Source: Shewanella psychrophila (GTDB lineage: Bacteria; Pseudomonadota; Gammaproteobacteria; Enterobacterales; Shewanellaceae). From it: a DNA stretch of 64,000 bases. The position numbers were made by a program, and so were the translations under genes. Below, in pieces: positions 36,801-43,165 of this stretch; within the stretch, counting starts at the first letter, position 1; every line of letters begins with the position of its first letter. Location of the stretch: the NCBI RefSeq assembly GCF_002005305.1, contig NZ_CP014782.1:3472001-3536000 (forward strand), in the 5' to 3' direction. The notes under the pieces were generated by a model. The model made no database searches. It was not told where the DNA came from and worked only from the letters and a program-made list of their open reading frames with translations.

Positions 36801-36843
36801 CAATCTGCAAGATGAGATCAACTTAATGAGTCAACTACCATGA
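24841..36843 (+). CDS. Giant 4000-residue repeat protein, type I secreted adhesin-like
   Basis: Probable surface or secreted adhesin. Residues 1-80 form a compact N-terminal module (ending LPLDIAIRI) resembling the start of retention-type T1SS adhesins, followed by a Ser/Thr/Gln linker. About 120-1480 are Ig-like repeats of about 100 residues; those at 265-866 form two 301-residue super-units. About 1600-2480 holds a VCBS/cadherin-like domain (AVDDEVSVIED) and T1SS-143-like repeats. About 2540-3850 holds larger cadherin-like domains with ED..I.L...D.DGSE motifs. The last 140 residues are polar and acidic. I read no RTX nonapeptides (GGxGxD) and no cysteine. A TAAG string near 2144 is inside a repeat domain, not at the usual LapG position. 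The stop overlaps the exporter ATG (ATGA), so the operon link is strong. The adhesion role is inferred from family resemblance. Confidence 0.85.
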   Translation: MADLSEPTIIYYVQSNDNIWAVTADGRWFAITADSVMPGLMLYKVSSDDIQVDDEQLPTILIGEQTITLPLDIAIRISPNLSGRFDTQQDSSSSQTSKSTSSSQTSDSGDTTPDQQGVNLNFQLIANTENDLTPTSGFDTSGDSLEKQSAQIQNQGAEQDSFQTLDLTVEIIDGGDGYINRAETPIIDLIGQAIDARDGQQLLLTLTDINGQQITLDVFVTGESWQVIDLNISILADGVITAEITAPTYPGIAHKGEDTSIKDTQATISVEIVDNDQLINADEMSAVTLTGQVNNVENGQTITVTIADDNGHKLVFETLVIAGTWAIENIDLSEFEDGSLMVTAATFDVAGNPTSASTVLPVDILASITIDVDSGSDTVINATEMLSTDMSGTVFDIEDGQLVTILVTDSQGDQLSYSTSVINGQWQIDDADLSSLADGPLEFKAQAVDIAGNNVFSTNDVYKESQAAVSIVAADIDGVLNKYEVSTTNLLGLVHNVEDARPVAITVTDINGNSLNFSATVRNGVWIVKDADLSSLADGELVLTAITSDFEGNVAENSNTVQKDTQASVTITMIDNDGVINAAELSAVEAKGSVTNIEDGQVVSISFKDTNGHTLTVTTTVISGQWSVTGVDLTDFDDGSLVATAQVSDKAGNDASATTDIPVDILATITIHVDSGEDTVINQTETLSTDIYGTVSDIEDGQAITIEVIDTDGNALTFTTTVNLGHWNINDTVLSSLVDGPLTFNASATDLAGNTANSGLGLYKETQAAITIRAIDGDGILNGIESTNSLLAGLVHNVEDGRPVFISVTDSSGTSLTFTSTVRNGVWLVKGADLSSLEDGTLILQADTSDFEGNFATNTNTVEKDTSPVEVTIEIITGSDDTLNQFESPSTRLHGQTLNIEDGRIVSITVIDINNRTLTFEAVVKDNLWQLDNVDLSSLADGPITATANVSDIAGNTASSTDNKNKNVIADIEFSPSTEDQTLNATTVQSAIFRGDSLDIENGQTVTVTFTDTSNNSLTFTTQVIFGQWLLPNLDLSSLLDGNISVTAETIDIYGNPASDTTSLHKDTRAMVSIEIIDNDGVLNAQEMATVLIRGTVTNVEDGRTVTVSLSDGTNIATATAIITGGIWQLTAQDLSGFLDGVLTATATVTDEAGNTATADTTMPVDILANVTISVDTSQNVSDSIINTAEMNQVDISGTTSDIENNQTITVVVRDASLNELTFTTTVINGVWTINDADLSILTDGNLTFEASASDQAGNLATSSTSALKDSLADISIHIDSGSDELLASSELSAVLISGTTTNIEVGRTVTVVLTDFAGNTHSLNTTVQAGGLWSIPLQNFIALGFADGLFTATANVTDLAGNPATASDTATLDTQVTIDIDTGADGFNAALFMYGVQDSLTGTTTGVEQNQTVTLTVTDGVDTLTFTTQVNADGSWQFNTLDVSSLNKNNTWVMDVDVSDLAGNSAQDLMPTLDLPEAHFLFEIILNLDPTTSTTVDFDIPDAVLKISAEQARLLTMTSDNQALSINVASDGLSFILTRDGDGETVMTASLVGGALQVTLHQTIDELSGINTTTYIQLEALQTDTDGTTEQVITYAVLNIYDTPPLAVDDEVSVIEDVLSKGSLTGNDYTIEGPLVLTKISYNGTDYPISVGTPAVVVTPQGTLTVQSNGSWQFVASNNLDNTLNQNFQFDYHVLDVDGSTGMATANFSVEDGAAGQMTDVVIFTQEADIDASLSQNENFTITGGSDALLTSSLAFSSLTPSHLDNQLFTSDGKLIKFDLSADGKTLTAYTEGMPNVTIFTLVLSSVNNGNDLDVTVVYDQFRPLDHDLEEILDIETQITATDSDGTEIDLGSLQWQITDGNNPQLTNISQLTFAEDALVGPALQQTGQFDVLVGSDAIASIAFSDIGQQPGLTSGGQTIIYSLSGDGLTLTAHTGNIANPVFVIVLTQTWNAETDSLSQDYTITLHRAFDQVGSENVDLKLNVTDLDGDSTQATLTMTVNDASAATIDNISLNVSELPSVTAYDNDDNGLFNVNASKDPIVDVQFDVIDGAEVKNTDGTTLTQNGETIHWVIKDDGARIEGVTTSGDLVFTISLPLDINIGAGTSGTIAIDFTLLGPIDHLGTADLMDTLAVNVKVIDSDNTTAAGQVSIDIYDGKEAILPDPVALHMTEGNLTTSSSISTSEIMNALPGGDNIASIELADGFTFGAYKSAGQDISLTGTPNGNGWYTATRDGDSQTVFQIRFGADGKVEYKQFLSLDHADANGENDLDITFQVQAIDADGDKSTSQTVTVTVTDDVPDATTKTLSFFESANEVHTVQMFSTSEQGADGASATKVIYKGVEYDIGVTIDLMTDANPTAEKYGELVVDANGLATITSFEFNYADPQFSEVVNIRVTDADGDIVINSLTITAKDQLGSVKVFTTDFVEDTTGTVAVQASPGDIDAGEIVTSLVFDTAALQGGILSLDGVELPKDGMGNYILSGSNLNIDGLTGVAIPNGNLTYTPAEDASDATVAASFDITVNIAGKGPIATSVPITIASVADVPIWDNASIFSYSLDEDDSSIALTLDANSKDENGADAQGSETISYIITNITLGLTLSSVGVPITNGMTISQHQLDSLEAEIGANLAGSFTFNIQAVTTESDNGDTALSSIETVTLDVTPIADKPTLTTRDIRSEEDAPILLKDIISGELTDDSGSETLSYEFTLPDGWSLQGDSVVDLGGGVWTVLAIDVLSGNAKLLPGVDVSSASSGDFSITIRSFATESSQDGLDPKDKVLNPNPNYSDPDTITISLKGVANDVPTINGDSAVWSIDHGTGVISSVVNFNEDQNIPLDFSIVTSDDDGSETLDLRIAGLPQGVIFVDSGGTPVNLPVVEFINGQPVYGVSTALLATLSLQPVEDFSGQISLTIFVESTELDGDSSDYELTLNIGISPVIDANAASLATTNYGLEDHAIPLDLTPSLGADLDSSETVTGLIIPLQSGSGFILTLDGAEIDIPVSGLDVSSLLDSTSPDIESLLASGRLAVVPPQDADGSFSFDVQYQITDTSETGETISEYVSTQVTIIVDAVVEANTHLQANQTSLISTDGSAIDLTNQVLFYDEDIDGSEVLDYVVIRVPSGDGWYISHPNGAINDGDGRWIIPVDGMTNDTTQEYALDILAGATIISEFATGQQLITVEARVLDRDDAEIIRANFFVQFDQDAGTSSATVVDPLQATPADAIEDNVIDFAGHLNLSITADMNDQISFRVLASDLPQGGYFTGADVRAVFDASGDNVIEYVFTSASLANLQLHNISDNYAGELNIPIRIIATDTISGDTQIDDTQILEIEIAPRVDGASLTITNKTMLEDQPIPLGINLSFQDSDTGPTTGGNETLIFNDAGKPISITFLDGGGINDPSGLWVLKAGTTDTYLFGGNNLVTLNASLALIQFVPPEHLSGDFRFKIAGTVIDTATINGSDVTHEASFENISTITVMPVTDAADLPTTTQTLTGLEDSDIDLSALAGGSINLIDLDGSEVIFLTLQGVPEGAVLYYRDGANLIQLPNNGVDGGSFEGNPTYSWSVTLAQLANLVMRPPQDFNGDIPLSIQAITQELGTTDFVTTSADIIVGISPVADGVQIIQTPDSLYNSLEDEIIVIDLAAEALELSGSEQLQLTITITSADASALVDLDGIKVGSDFVSFTDLGGGVFSASLLISANNLSEFELHPGNLAFGTLNVQMDIASVDTARVLGIDETDTSAPQTFNFDIEIEPEVDAPIWTQVGDIIANDPNDVSLNLGVELQNPAATETGNVSIFGLPDTMTLSAGSKTGNKWIVSLDDLAGLKVIGANDGDTFQLYIEPIAELNGDTAPGSLRIITVTVDINAVMMLSAPATNLLSVQQDLMASPDMVESQAAIEDSLLSSESYEKISRHVDDRAPIDAINSEQPLTEQPFDSDKQKTEAELAQDILTESISDSVSRNEDPLYQASQNTPEPSNTQVLPFADGASREALNNLQDEINLMSQLP
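25633..26535 (+). repeat. 903-bp super-repeat, copy 1 (three Ig-like domains A-B-C)
   Basis: The three domains can be told apart by their junctions. A ends in PVDILA, B has DSGSDTVIN and ends near YKESQA, and C has GLVHNVEDARPV and SDFEGN. The same three follow in the same order in copy 2, with an exact 903-base offset at all three domain starts (25633, 25936, 26236). Confidence 0.85.
26536..27438 (+). repeat. 903-bp super-repeat, copy 2
   Basis: Domains A, B and C start at 26536, 26839 and 27139, each 903 bases after its partner. Protein divergence from copy 1 is substantial, so the duplication is old, yet length is unchanged. A partial A-B pair recurs from about 28045. Confidence 0.85.
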
Positions 36844-38972
36844 TAGAGACGAAAGTGCACTGTGACCCACTTTTAGCTATTGTCTTAATTGCGAGCCAAA
36901 ATCTTGGACTGAACACCAACAGTGAGCAAGTCACTACTGCACTGCCTTTAGTCAAAGGTAAGCTCACTTTAGGCTTATTAGCTGATGCGTTCACCAATGC
37001 CGGGATTGAAGCTGCTCCCCAAAGCCTGCCAATAAAGAAGATGGCAATGCCGGCTCTGGTATTTAACAAACACAAACAAGCTTTCTATCTCGATAGCAAA
37101 GATGGATCAGAGCTGACACTCTACGATATTGAAGGCCAGAAACTCACCTTGGATATTTCAGAGTTCCAGCAAGATTTTCTACGTGACTCCTGGTATCTAT
37201 CCCGTAGGGTCGAGCTCGATGAACGCGCCAAAGAAAACACGACTCAAACATCCAGACACTGGTTAGTTGCCGCATTTGATGAGGTAAAGCCATTTTATAT
37301 GAGCTTCCTTTTGGGCTCCCTCGCGATCAACATCCTTGCTCTGGTCACCCCGCTTTTCACCATGAATGTGTATGACAGAGTCGTACCAAATCAGGCGATG
37401 GATACCTTATGGGTACTGGCTACCGGGGCTTCTATTGCCATCGTCTTCGACTGGCTTCTCAGACAGGCTAGAACTCGTTTGGCAGATGTGGCAGGTAAAG
37501 AGGTCGACATCAGGCTGTCTAACCTGCTATTTCGTAAAGTATTGGGCATGCGCCTAGAACACAGGCCCGCCTCCTCGGGTGCCTTTGCCAAACAGTTACA
37601 AGAGTTTGACAGCATCCGCGAATTTATCACCTCGGCCACCTTAGTGACCGCAGTAGACCTGCCTTTCACCTTGCTGTTTTTGGTGCTCATCGCCTGGTTG
37701 GGTGGCGTAATGGTACTAGTCCCCATCACTTGCATGGTGTGTTTATTGGTGATCAGCTTTTTCATGCAGAAAAAACTCATGGCCAGTATAGAGAACAGCT
37801 CAAAATTCTCGACGCAACGTCAGGCTCACCTGATTGAAACCCTCAACATGCTAGTGGAAACCAAACAAAATAATGGTGAGGCCAAGGCGAAACACATATG
37901 GGAAGACACCATCAAAAATTTGGCTGATTGGCAAAATGAATCCCGTATCGCCTCTAACACTCTGACCCATAGCGTGATGAACAGCCAGCAACTGGTCACC
38001 ATAGGGCTGATACTCACAGGTGTATACCAGATCTACGAAGGTAATCTGAGCATGGGCGGATTAATCGCGATTGTCATGTTGAGCGGCCGAGCCTCCAACG
38101 CCATCAATCAAATAGCTATGTTATTGCTTAAATTTAAGCAAACCCAATCGGCAATCGTGGCTGTAGACTCCATTTTAGCGATACCTCAAGAACACACAAA
38201 CAAGTTAACTTCATCATCAAAAGTCCCCTTCAATGGCGCTATCACCTTACGCTCGGCCAGTTTCAGTTACCCGGATCAGCCTATACCCGCTTTCAATGAT
38301 TTATCGATAACAATCAAGCCAGGTGAACGGGTCGGCCTCTTTGGTCCTGCTGGTGCCGGTAAATCCAGTCTGCTATCGGCAATTGCAGGGCAATATCAGC
38401 TGACTTCGGGGCAACTTTTCTACAATCAACTGGAGGCACGTCAATGGTCTACGGCAAAGCTCCGAGACCATATCGGCTATATGTCTCAACAACCTAACCT
38501 AGTCTATGGAAGTGTGTTGGATAATCTACTTTTCGGTCTCAAAAAGGTCGATGAAAACTTGCTGGCTAAAACCTTGATGACAACGGGAATAGATAAGTTG
38601 ATGGATCGCCTAGGTAGCGGATTAGATAGCCAAGTCGGAGAGTTCGGTCGCCAGCTATCTGGAGGGCAGAGGCAGGCTATCTCATTGTGCCGTGCACTGC
38701 TGAGGCAACCTAAGCTGCTTCTTCTGGATGAACCCACCAGCGCCATGGATGAGCGCGCAGAGAATCAGGTAATTGCCTGCTTAAAATCTCAACCCAGAGA
38801 CTGCTCTATGGTCATCTCATCCCACAACCCTAAGGTACTCAGTATCTGCGACCGTATCTTGGTCATGGACAAAGGAGGCTTGATCACAGAGCAAACCCCG
38901 ACAGATATGGCCTACACGAGTAAGCGTCGCATCAAGGCAGTTACGATTCGCCCTAGGGAGGAGCAAGCATGA
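36840..38972 (+). CDS. Type I secretion ABC transporter (LssB/LapB type)
   Basis: Inner-membrane permease-ATPase that would export the giant protein. The product is 710 residues. The N-terminal 130 residues align with C39-like domains (HCDPLLAIVLIASQNLGL), but the catalytic cysteine position is occupied by a non-cysteine, so it should bind rather than cleave substrate. Six membrane helices lie at about 150-430. The nucleotide-binding domain has Walker A GPAGAGKSS (502-510), signature LSGGQ (606-610), Walker B LLLLDEP (D630, E631) and H-loop H662. Transport is encoded in the order giant protein, ABC, adaptor, channel. The start overlaps the preceding stop by four bases. Confidence 0.93.
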   Translation: MIETKVHCDPLLAIVLIASQNLGLNTNSEQVTTALPLVKGKLTLGLLADAFTNAGIEAAPQSLPIKKMAMPALVFNKHKQAFYLDSKDGSELTLYDIEGQKLTLDISEFQQDFLRDSWYLSRRVELDERAKENTTQTSRHWLVAAFDEVKPFYMSFLLGSLAINILALVTPLFTMNVYDRVVPNQAMDTLWVLATGASIAIVFDWLLRQARTRLADVAGKEVDIRLSNLLFRKVLGMRLEHRPASSGAFAKQLQEFDSIREFITSATLVTAVDLPFTLLFLVLIAWLGGVMVLVPITCMVCLLVISFFMQKKLMASIENSSKFSTQRQAHLIETLNMLVETKQNNGEAKAKHIWEDTIKNLADWQNESRIASNTLTHSVMNSQQLVTIGLILTGVYQIYEGNLSMGGLIAIVMLSGRASNAINQIAMLLLKFKQTQSAIVAVDSILAIPQEHTNKLTSSSKVPFNGAITLRSASFSYPDQPIPAFNDLSITIKPGERVGLFGPAGAGKSSLLSAIAGQYQLTSGQLFYNQLEARQWSTAKLRDHIGYMSQQPNLVYGSVLDNLLFGLKKVDENLLAKTLMTTGIDKLMDRLGSGLDSQVGEFGRQLSGGQRQAISLCRALLRQPKLLLLDEPTSAMDERAENQVIACLKSQPRDCSMVISSHNPKVLSICDRILVMDKGGLITEQTPTDMAYTSKRRIKAVTIRPREEQA

Positions 38973-39038
38973 TGAATGATCACCTGTTAGTACTTGTTTA
39001 CTCAGAGACCTTCAACTTCCAGTCAAGGGAGCTAACTT

Positions 39039-40352
39039 ATGGGCGCTAATCTTCATATTAAGCACCTTGAAGGTGCCAAACGCGCTAACCGGCTCATACT
39101 CATCGTCTTGGCGCTCATTGTCAGTACATTAGTTTGGGCCCACTACGCCACGTTAGAAGAGGTCGTCATAGGTCAGGGAAAAGTGGTGCCAACTTTGGCA
39201 GTACAACAGGTCGAGAGCTTAGATGGCGGAATATTAAAACAGGTATTAGTCAGAGAGGGGGAGATTGTAACAGCGGGTCAAGCCTTACTGGTGCTCGATG
39301 AGCTAAGATTCGCTTCGGCTTTCGATGAAGCTCAACTGAGTCGTAATGCATTGCGTCGTCAGCGGGCACGCCTAGAAGCCGAATTAAAGAGTGTCAATAT
39401 AGATAATTTAGCGAATCACTGGCTAGCTAAAATCACCGTAACTCCACAAGCTATCGAGATGATCGATGGTGAGCGGAGCCAGAGATCTCAGGCAATATTC
39501 CACTCCCGCCTGTCACAACTAAACTCTCAACTCGATCAGGCCGAGCAAGCCGTTGAACAGAAGATACAGGCTCAGGAAGAGAACCGTATCACTACACGGG
39601 CTCAGGTCAGCGGTTTAAAGCTGGTTCGCCAGGAGATAGCCATGACCAGAGAGGCTGTCAATGAAGGCGCTGTCGCAGAATTAGAACTGCTCAAGCTAGA
39701 ACGAGATGAGATACGACTCGAGGGCGAACTCTCAGCATCAAAATCCATGGCACGTCAATTAAAGGCGGTTAAGAGTCAGGCAATTGGAGAAAGACTCACC
39801 TTAGCTCTGGACTTTCGTAGCAGAACCGAAGCCGAACGCAACGAAGTGATCAATGAGCTGGCGGGTTTACAAGAGAGCATAAAAACACTCGCCGACAGGC
39901 TGGAACGCACAAAAATTGCATCACCGATAGATGGCAAGGTCACCAATATCCTAGTCCGCTCATTAGGCGCGGTGGTGGAACCCGGTGAGTCAATCATGGC
40001 CATTGTACCATCCGATGGTGCCTTGATTGTCGAGACTCGCATCGCTCCAAAAGACATAGCCTTCGTGCATACGGGGCTGGAAGCCACAGTCAAATTTACC
40101 GCCTATGACTTTGTCATCTATGGTGGCCTGAAAGGTGAAGTCATCTATGTCAGCGCCGATGCCCAGCAACTAGAAGATGGCACCACCTATTACGAAGCCC
40201 ATGTTAAGACCGATGAGAACATGCTCAATGGCTGGCCGATAATTTCAGGCATGCAGGCCAGCACAGATATTCTTACAGGAAATAAAACCGTTTTAAATTA
40301 TTGGCTAAAGCCACTCTTACGCGCAAAAGCCAATGCGTTACGTGAACCATAA
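39039..40352 (+). CDS. HlyD-family membrane fusion protein of type I secretion
   Basis: Periplasmic adaptor linking the ABC exporter to the outer-membrane channel. The product is 437 residues with an N-terminal cytoplasmic tail, one transmembrane helix (LILIVLALIVSTLVWAHY), a biotinyl-lipoyl-like domain (VVPTLAVQQVESLDGGILKQ), a long coiled-coil hairpin (about 95-270) and a C-terminal beta-barrel region (IASPIDGKVTNILVRSLGAVV). AGGGAG (39026-39031) lies seven bases before the ATG. A 66-bp gap separates it from the ABC gene. Confidence 0.93.
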   Translation: MGANLHIKHLEGAKRANRLILIVLALIVSTLVWAHYATLEEVVIGQGKVVPTLAVQQVESLDGGILKQVLVREGEIVTAGQALLVLDELRFASAFDEAQLSRNALRRQRARLEAELKSVNIDNLANHWLAKITVTPQAIEMIDGERSQRSQAIFHSRLSQLNSQLDQAEQAVEQKIQAQEENRITTRAQVSGLKLVRQEIAMTREAVNEGAVAELELLKLERDEIRLEGELSASKSMARQLKAVKSQAIGERLTLALDFRSRTEAERNEVINELAGLQESIKTLADRLERTKIASPIDGKVTNILVRSLGAVVEPGESIMAIVPSDGALIVETRIAPKDIAFVHTGLEATVKFTAYDFVIYGGLKGEVIYVSADAQQLEDGTTYYEAHVKTDENMLNGWPIISGMQASTDILTGNKTVLNYWLKPLLRAKANALREP

Positions 40353-40364
40353 GGTATGGATACA

Positions 40365-41660
40365 ATGAGAAAACTTATACTCATCCCACTATTAGCACTT
40401 TCTAGCCAAGCTCAAGCTCTGACGCTGGAACAGTCTGTGGCTGAAGCGATTAACCATCACCCCTCATTACAACAAAAATATGCCGCATTCGAGGCCGCTG
40501 TCAGATATAGGCGTGCCGCAGTGGGTGATTATTTGCCTCAGGTTCGCCTATATGGCGGAGTAGGTTATGAAGATGTCCGCTATAACAGTGGCCAGAGAGT
40601 CGATAGCGAGCTAACCCGCACCGAGATCGGAGTTAAAGTTTCCCAACTTATTTTCGATGGCTTCAGAACAACATCGGAGATAGACAGACTCGACTTTGAG
40701 AAAGAAGCTGAGCGGTTTGGTCTTATCTCTGAAGCCGAGAACCTAAGCCTTGAGGTTAGCCGTATCTACCTAAAACTTATCATGGCCAACAAAATCGTCG
40801 GACTTGCCGAGCAAAATATTGAAGAACATAGGGAAATCCTCAAAAATATCCAGTCGAGAGAGAACAAAGGATTGAGCAGTGAATCCGACGTAGCCCAGGT
40901 CAGGGCAAGACTCGCAACGAGCCAATCTGGCTACTTAGCCGCACGCCATAATCAGATGGATATGCAGGCAAAGTATTACGATCTGGTCGGCGAGCTCCCC
41001 AAAGATCTTATTAACCCTATGCCTGATTTTGAATATGTCCCTACCACGCTCTCTTACGCCTTGGAACAAGCCGTTAAAAATCATCCTGAAATCGATGCTG
41101 CTATCTCAGATACCCAAGCAGCTAGCGCTCAACATGAGCGGGAAAAAAGCGATTTCTGGCCTAAGCTTTCTTTAGAACTACAAGCCAATAAGAATGACAA
41201 TATTGGCGGAATAGAGGGACCAGACGAAGATGCTAGAGCCATGTTGATGCTCAGTTACGATATCTTCAATGGTGGATCTACAATAGACAGAACTGAAGCC
41301 GCATCATGGCGTTATCAGCAAGCAATGGCCGTTAGAGAAAATACACAGAAACAAGTGGTCGAGAGCACACGCTTGGCTTGGAACTCCTATGATTTTGTCG
41401 GTCAACAGCGTAGTTTTTACCGGGAAAATGTCGATCAGGCCGTGATAGCCGAAAAGGGCTATATCAAACAGTTCGAACTTGGCAGACGCTCGCTGCTCGA
41501 TGTATTAGATGCAAAAGTAGAAGTGTTTCTAGCTCGAAAAAACTATATCAATGCCCATCATAACTACCATATAGCAGCCTATCGATTAATTAACGCGACA
41601 GGACAGTTAATGGAATCATTCAGAATCGATAAGCCAACAACCTGGAGCGAGGAGAAATAA
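40365..41660 (+). CDS. TolC-family outer-membrane channel of type I secretion
   Basis: Outer-membrane exit duct. From the ATG at 40365 the product has 431 residues; an ATG at 40356 adds three residues but sits too close to the ribosome-binding site AAGG (40351-40354). Signal peptide MRKLILIPLLALSSQAQA, then the TolC-type opening LTLEQSVAEAINHHPSLQQ. Two similar helical halves with the outer-membrane efflux protein pattern follow (second half from about ALEQAVKNHPEIDAA). It resembles AggA/LapE-type channels of LapA-like systems. The gene starts just after the adaptor stop and is followed one base later by the lipoprotein gene. Confidence 0.92.
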   Translation: MRKLILIPLLALSSQAQALTLEQSVAEAINHHPSLQQKYAAFEAAVRYRRAAVGDYLPQVRLYGGVGYEDVRYNSGQRVDSELTRTEIGVKVSQLIFDGFRTTSEIDRLDFEKEAERFGLISEAENLSLEVSRIYLKLIMANKIVGLAEQNIEEHREILKNIQSRENKGLSSESDVAQVRARLATSQSGYLAARHNQMDMQAKYYDLVGELPKDLINPMPDFEYVPTTLSYALEQAVKNHPEIDAAISDTQAASAQHEREKSDFWPKLSLELQANKNDNIGGIEGPDEDARAMLMLSYDIFNGGSTIDRTEAASWRYQQAMAVRENTQKQVVESTRLAWNSYDFVGQQRSFYRENVDQAVIAEKGYIKQFELGRRSLLDVLDAKVEVFLARKNYINAHHNYHIAAYRLINATGQLMESFRIDKPTTWSEEK

Positions 41661-41661
41661 C

Positions 41662-42258
41662 ATGAAAACTATAATATCAGGTTTGTTTATTGCACTGACT
41701 CTAAGCTTAATATCGGGCTGCGCTCAAACTGCTGAACCTTATGCCGATCAGGCTCAGAGTCGTGATCTACTCGATACTGACAATGACGGTGTGATCAATG
41801 CGAGAGATAGTTGTAGCGAGACCACAATGGGTGCAATAATATCTAATGATGGCTGCCCTGAGAGTCTCAATCAAGTTCAAGAAAAAACTAAAGTTATCAT
41901 GTTCGATTTCGACAGTTCACAGCTATCGAAAAATGAAGTCGACAAGATTTCTGAGCTATTACACAAACTGATGGATTTACCTGAGGCCAAACTGGTGCTC
42001 ATAGGTGATACCAGCCCGGAAGGTAGCGACAGTTATAACCATGCACTGGCTCAACGCCGCGTCGATACCATACACGGTATTGCCAAAGAGATAGGCTTCC
42101 CAACTCAGAGTATCGTCACCCAAACCTATGATCAGATCGACCGAACGCCGACTTCAATCAAAGGAAGAGAGCACAGACTGATTGCCGTGGGTCAGTGGCA
42201 AGTATCAGGCACTCAGATGATGTGGAATATTTTCACTTCAGAGCAGAATTCCAGATAA
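41662..42258 (+). CDS. OmpA-like peptidoglycan-binding lipoprotein
   Basis: 198 residues. The lipobox LISGC places the lipidated cysteine at C20. It is followed by one thrombospondin type 3-like calcium motif (DTDNDGVINARDSC) and an OmpA C-terminal domain (about 75-180: MFDFDSSQLS, GDTSPEGSDSYNHALAQRRV). The canonical NxxLSxxRA reads NHALAQRRV here. It probably sits in the outer membrane and holds peptidoglycan. Fifth gene of the operon, one base after the channel gene. Similar OmpA genes accompany LapA/BpfA-type adhesin operons in Shewanella. Confidence 0.85.
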   Translation: MKTIISGLFIALTLSLISGCAQTAEPYADQAQSRDLLDTDNDGVINARDSCSETTMGAIISNDGCPESLNQVQEKTKVIMFDFDSSQLSKNEVDKISELLHKLMDLPEAKLVLIGDTSPEGSDSYNHALAQRRVDTIHGIAKEIGFPTQSIVTQTYDQIDRTPTSIKGREHRLIAVGQWQVSGTQMMWNIFTSEQNSR

Positions 42259-42278
42259 CATTTGATGACTCTTGTTAA

Positions 42279-42311
42279 CTCCAAACCCTCAGTACATTTG
42301 AGGTTTTGGAG
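42279..42311 (+). terminator. Terminator-like hairpin after the secretion operon
   Basis: CTCCAAACCCTCA (42279-42291) pairs with TGAGGTTTTGGAG (42299-42311) with one mismatch. No T-run follows, so strength as an intrinsic terminator is uncertain. Confidence 0.4.
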
Positions 42312-42557
42312 CTACTTCCCACATATTAATTAAAGTTCTTCTCTAATAAAATATAGGCACACCATTGCCACTCCAGCATGACTAACTCTCTTATATAATG
42401 ATTTTTGTGATCAACACAGCTAAATACGATATTGGGATGTGATCTAGCCAAGCATTACTAAGTGTCATTCTTCTCCTCACTACCACTAAATGATTAAATA
42501 CCCTCAAAGCGCGCATCAAACACAGCTAGTCATTTCCCCCGAGCATGAGGTATTATC

Positions 42558-43094
42558 ATGAATCAGAACATCAAGGCATTACTTGCCACTACAGCCCTCT
42601 TCTTTAGCTCCCAAACTCTTGCAAGCAGTGGCTGTGCATTCGAAGATGAGCAAGATGGCTTTATCGCTACATGCAGCGAGGAGAAACAAGAAGTGATATT
42701 AACCGGATTAGTAGAAGCACAAACCTTAGTCACCGAACTCGATGACTTTGCTGAAGGCTATAAAGAGTATCAGGTCAACACAGCGGCAATAACTCCATTT
42801 AAGTCACTCAAAGAGCCGACTGAAATCATTGTGATTATTGGTACCTGGTGCCCGGATTGTCATCGTGAGACACCGCGTTTCATCCGCATCATGGAAGAGC
42901 TGAATAACCCGAATATTAAGGTGACTTATATTGGCATAGACCGCACTAAAACCGATTCGAAAGGTTTAGCCGCCCAATATGAGTTTAGCCGTATTCCGAC
43001 ATTCATTGTGATGCAAAAAGACGAAGAGATTGGTCGAATAGTAGAGCGGCCTGAGGTGTCATTAGAGATCGATTTAGCTAAAATTCTAAACTGA
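42558..43094 (+). CDS. Secreted thioredoxin-like protein (CPDC)
   Basis: 178 residues with a signal peptide (cleavage near LASS, residues 21-24). A thioredoxin fold begins at about 85: VIIGTWCPDCHRETPRF holds the redox pair C98 and C101, and RIPTFIV provides the cis-proline. Two further cysteines (C26, C39) lie in the mature N-terminal region and may form a disulfide. It probably acts as a periplasmic disulfide reductase or oxidase. Separated from the secretion operon by 299 bp and followed by a strong terminator, so it is likely its own unit. Confidence 0.72.
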   Translation: MNQNIKALLATTALFFSSQTLASSGCAFEDEQDGFIATCSEEKQEVILTGLVEAQTLVTELDDFAEGYKEYQVNTAAITPFKSLKEPTEIIVIIGTWCPDCHRETPRFIRIMEELNNPNIKVTYIGIDRTKTDSKGLAAQYEFSRIPTFIVMQKDEEIGRIVERPEVSLEIDLAKILN

Positions 43095-43115
43095 TTTAAT
43101 TTAGCATCAAAAAGG

Positions 43116-43140
43116 AAAGGCACTCGATGAGTGCCTTTTT
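43116..43140. terminator. Bidirectional terminator
   Basis: Stem AAAGGCACTC (43116-43125), loop GAT, GAGTGCCTTT (43129-43138), then T's. It lies between the convergent thioredoxin-like and TonB-receptor genes, and the minus strand also reads into a T-rich tract. Confidence 0.85.
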
Positions 43141-43165
43141 ATAACTATTTTTTAGCTAATCATGA

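Noticed and set aside
38973..39038. Short frame between ABC exporter and adaptor genes
   Set aside because: Only 66 bp, out of frame with both genes, and it contains the adaptor ribosome-binding site.
42400..42440. TGTGATCAACACAG as a CRP site before the thioredoxin-like gene
   Set aside because: Spacing and right half do not match TGTGA-N6-TCACA.
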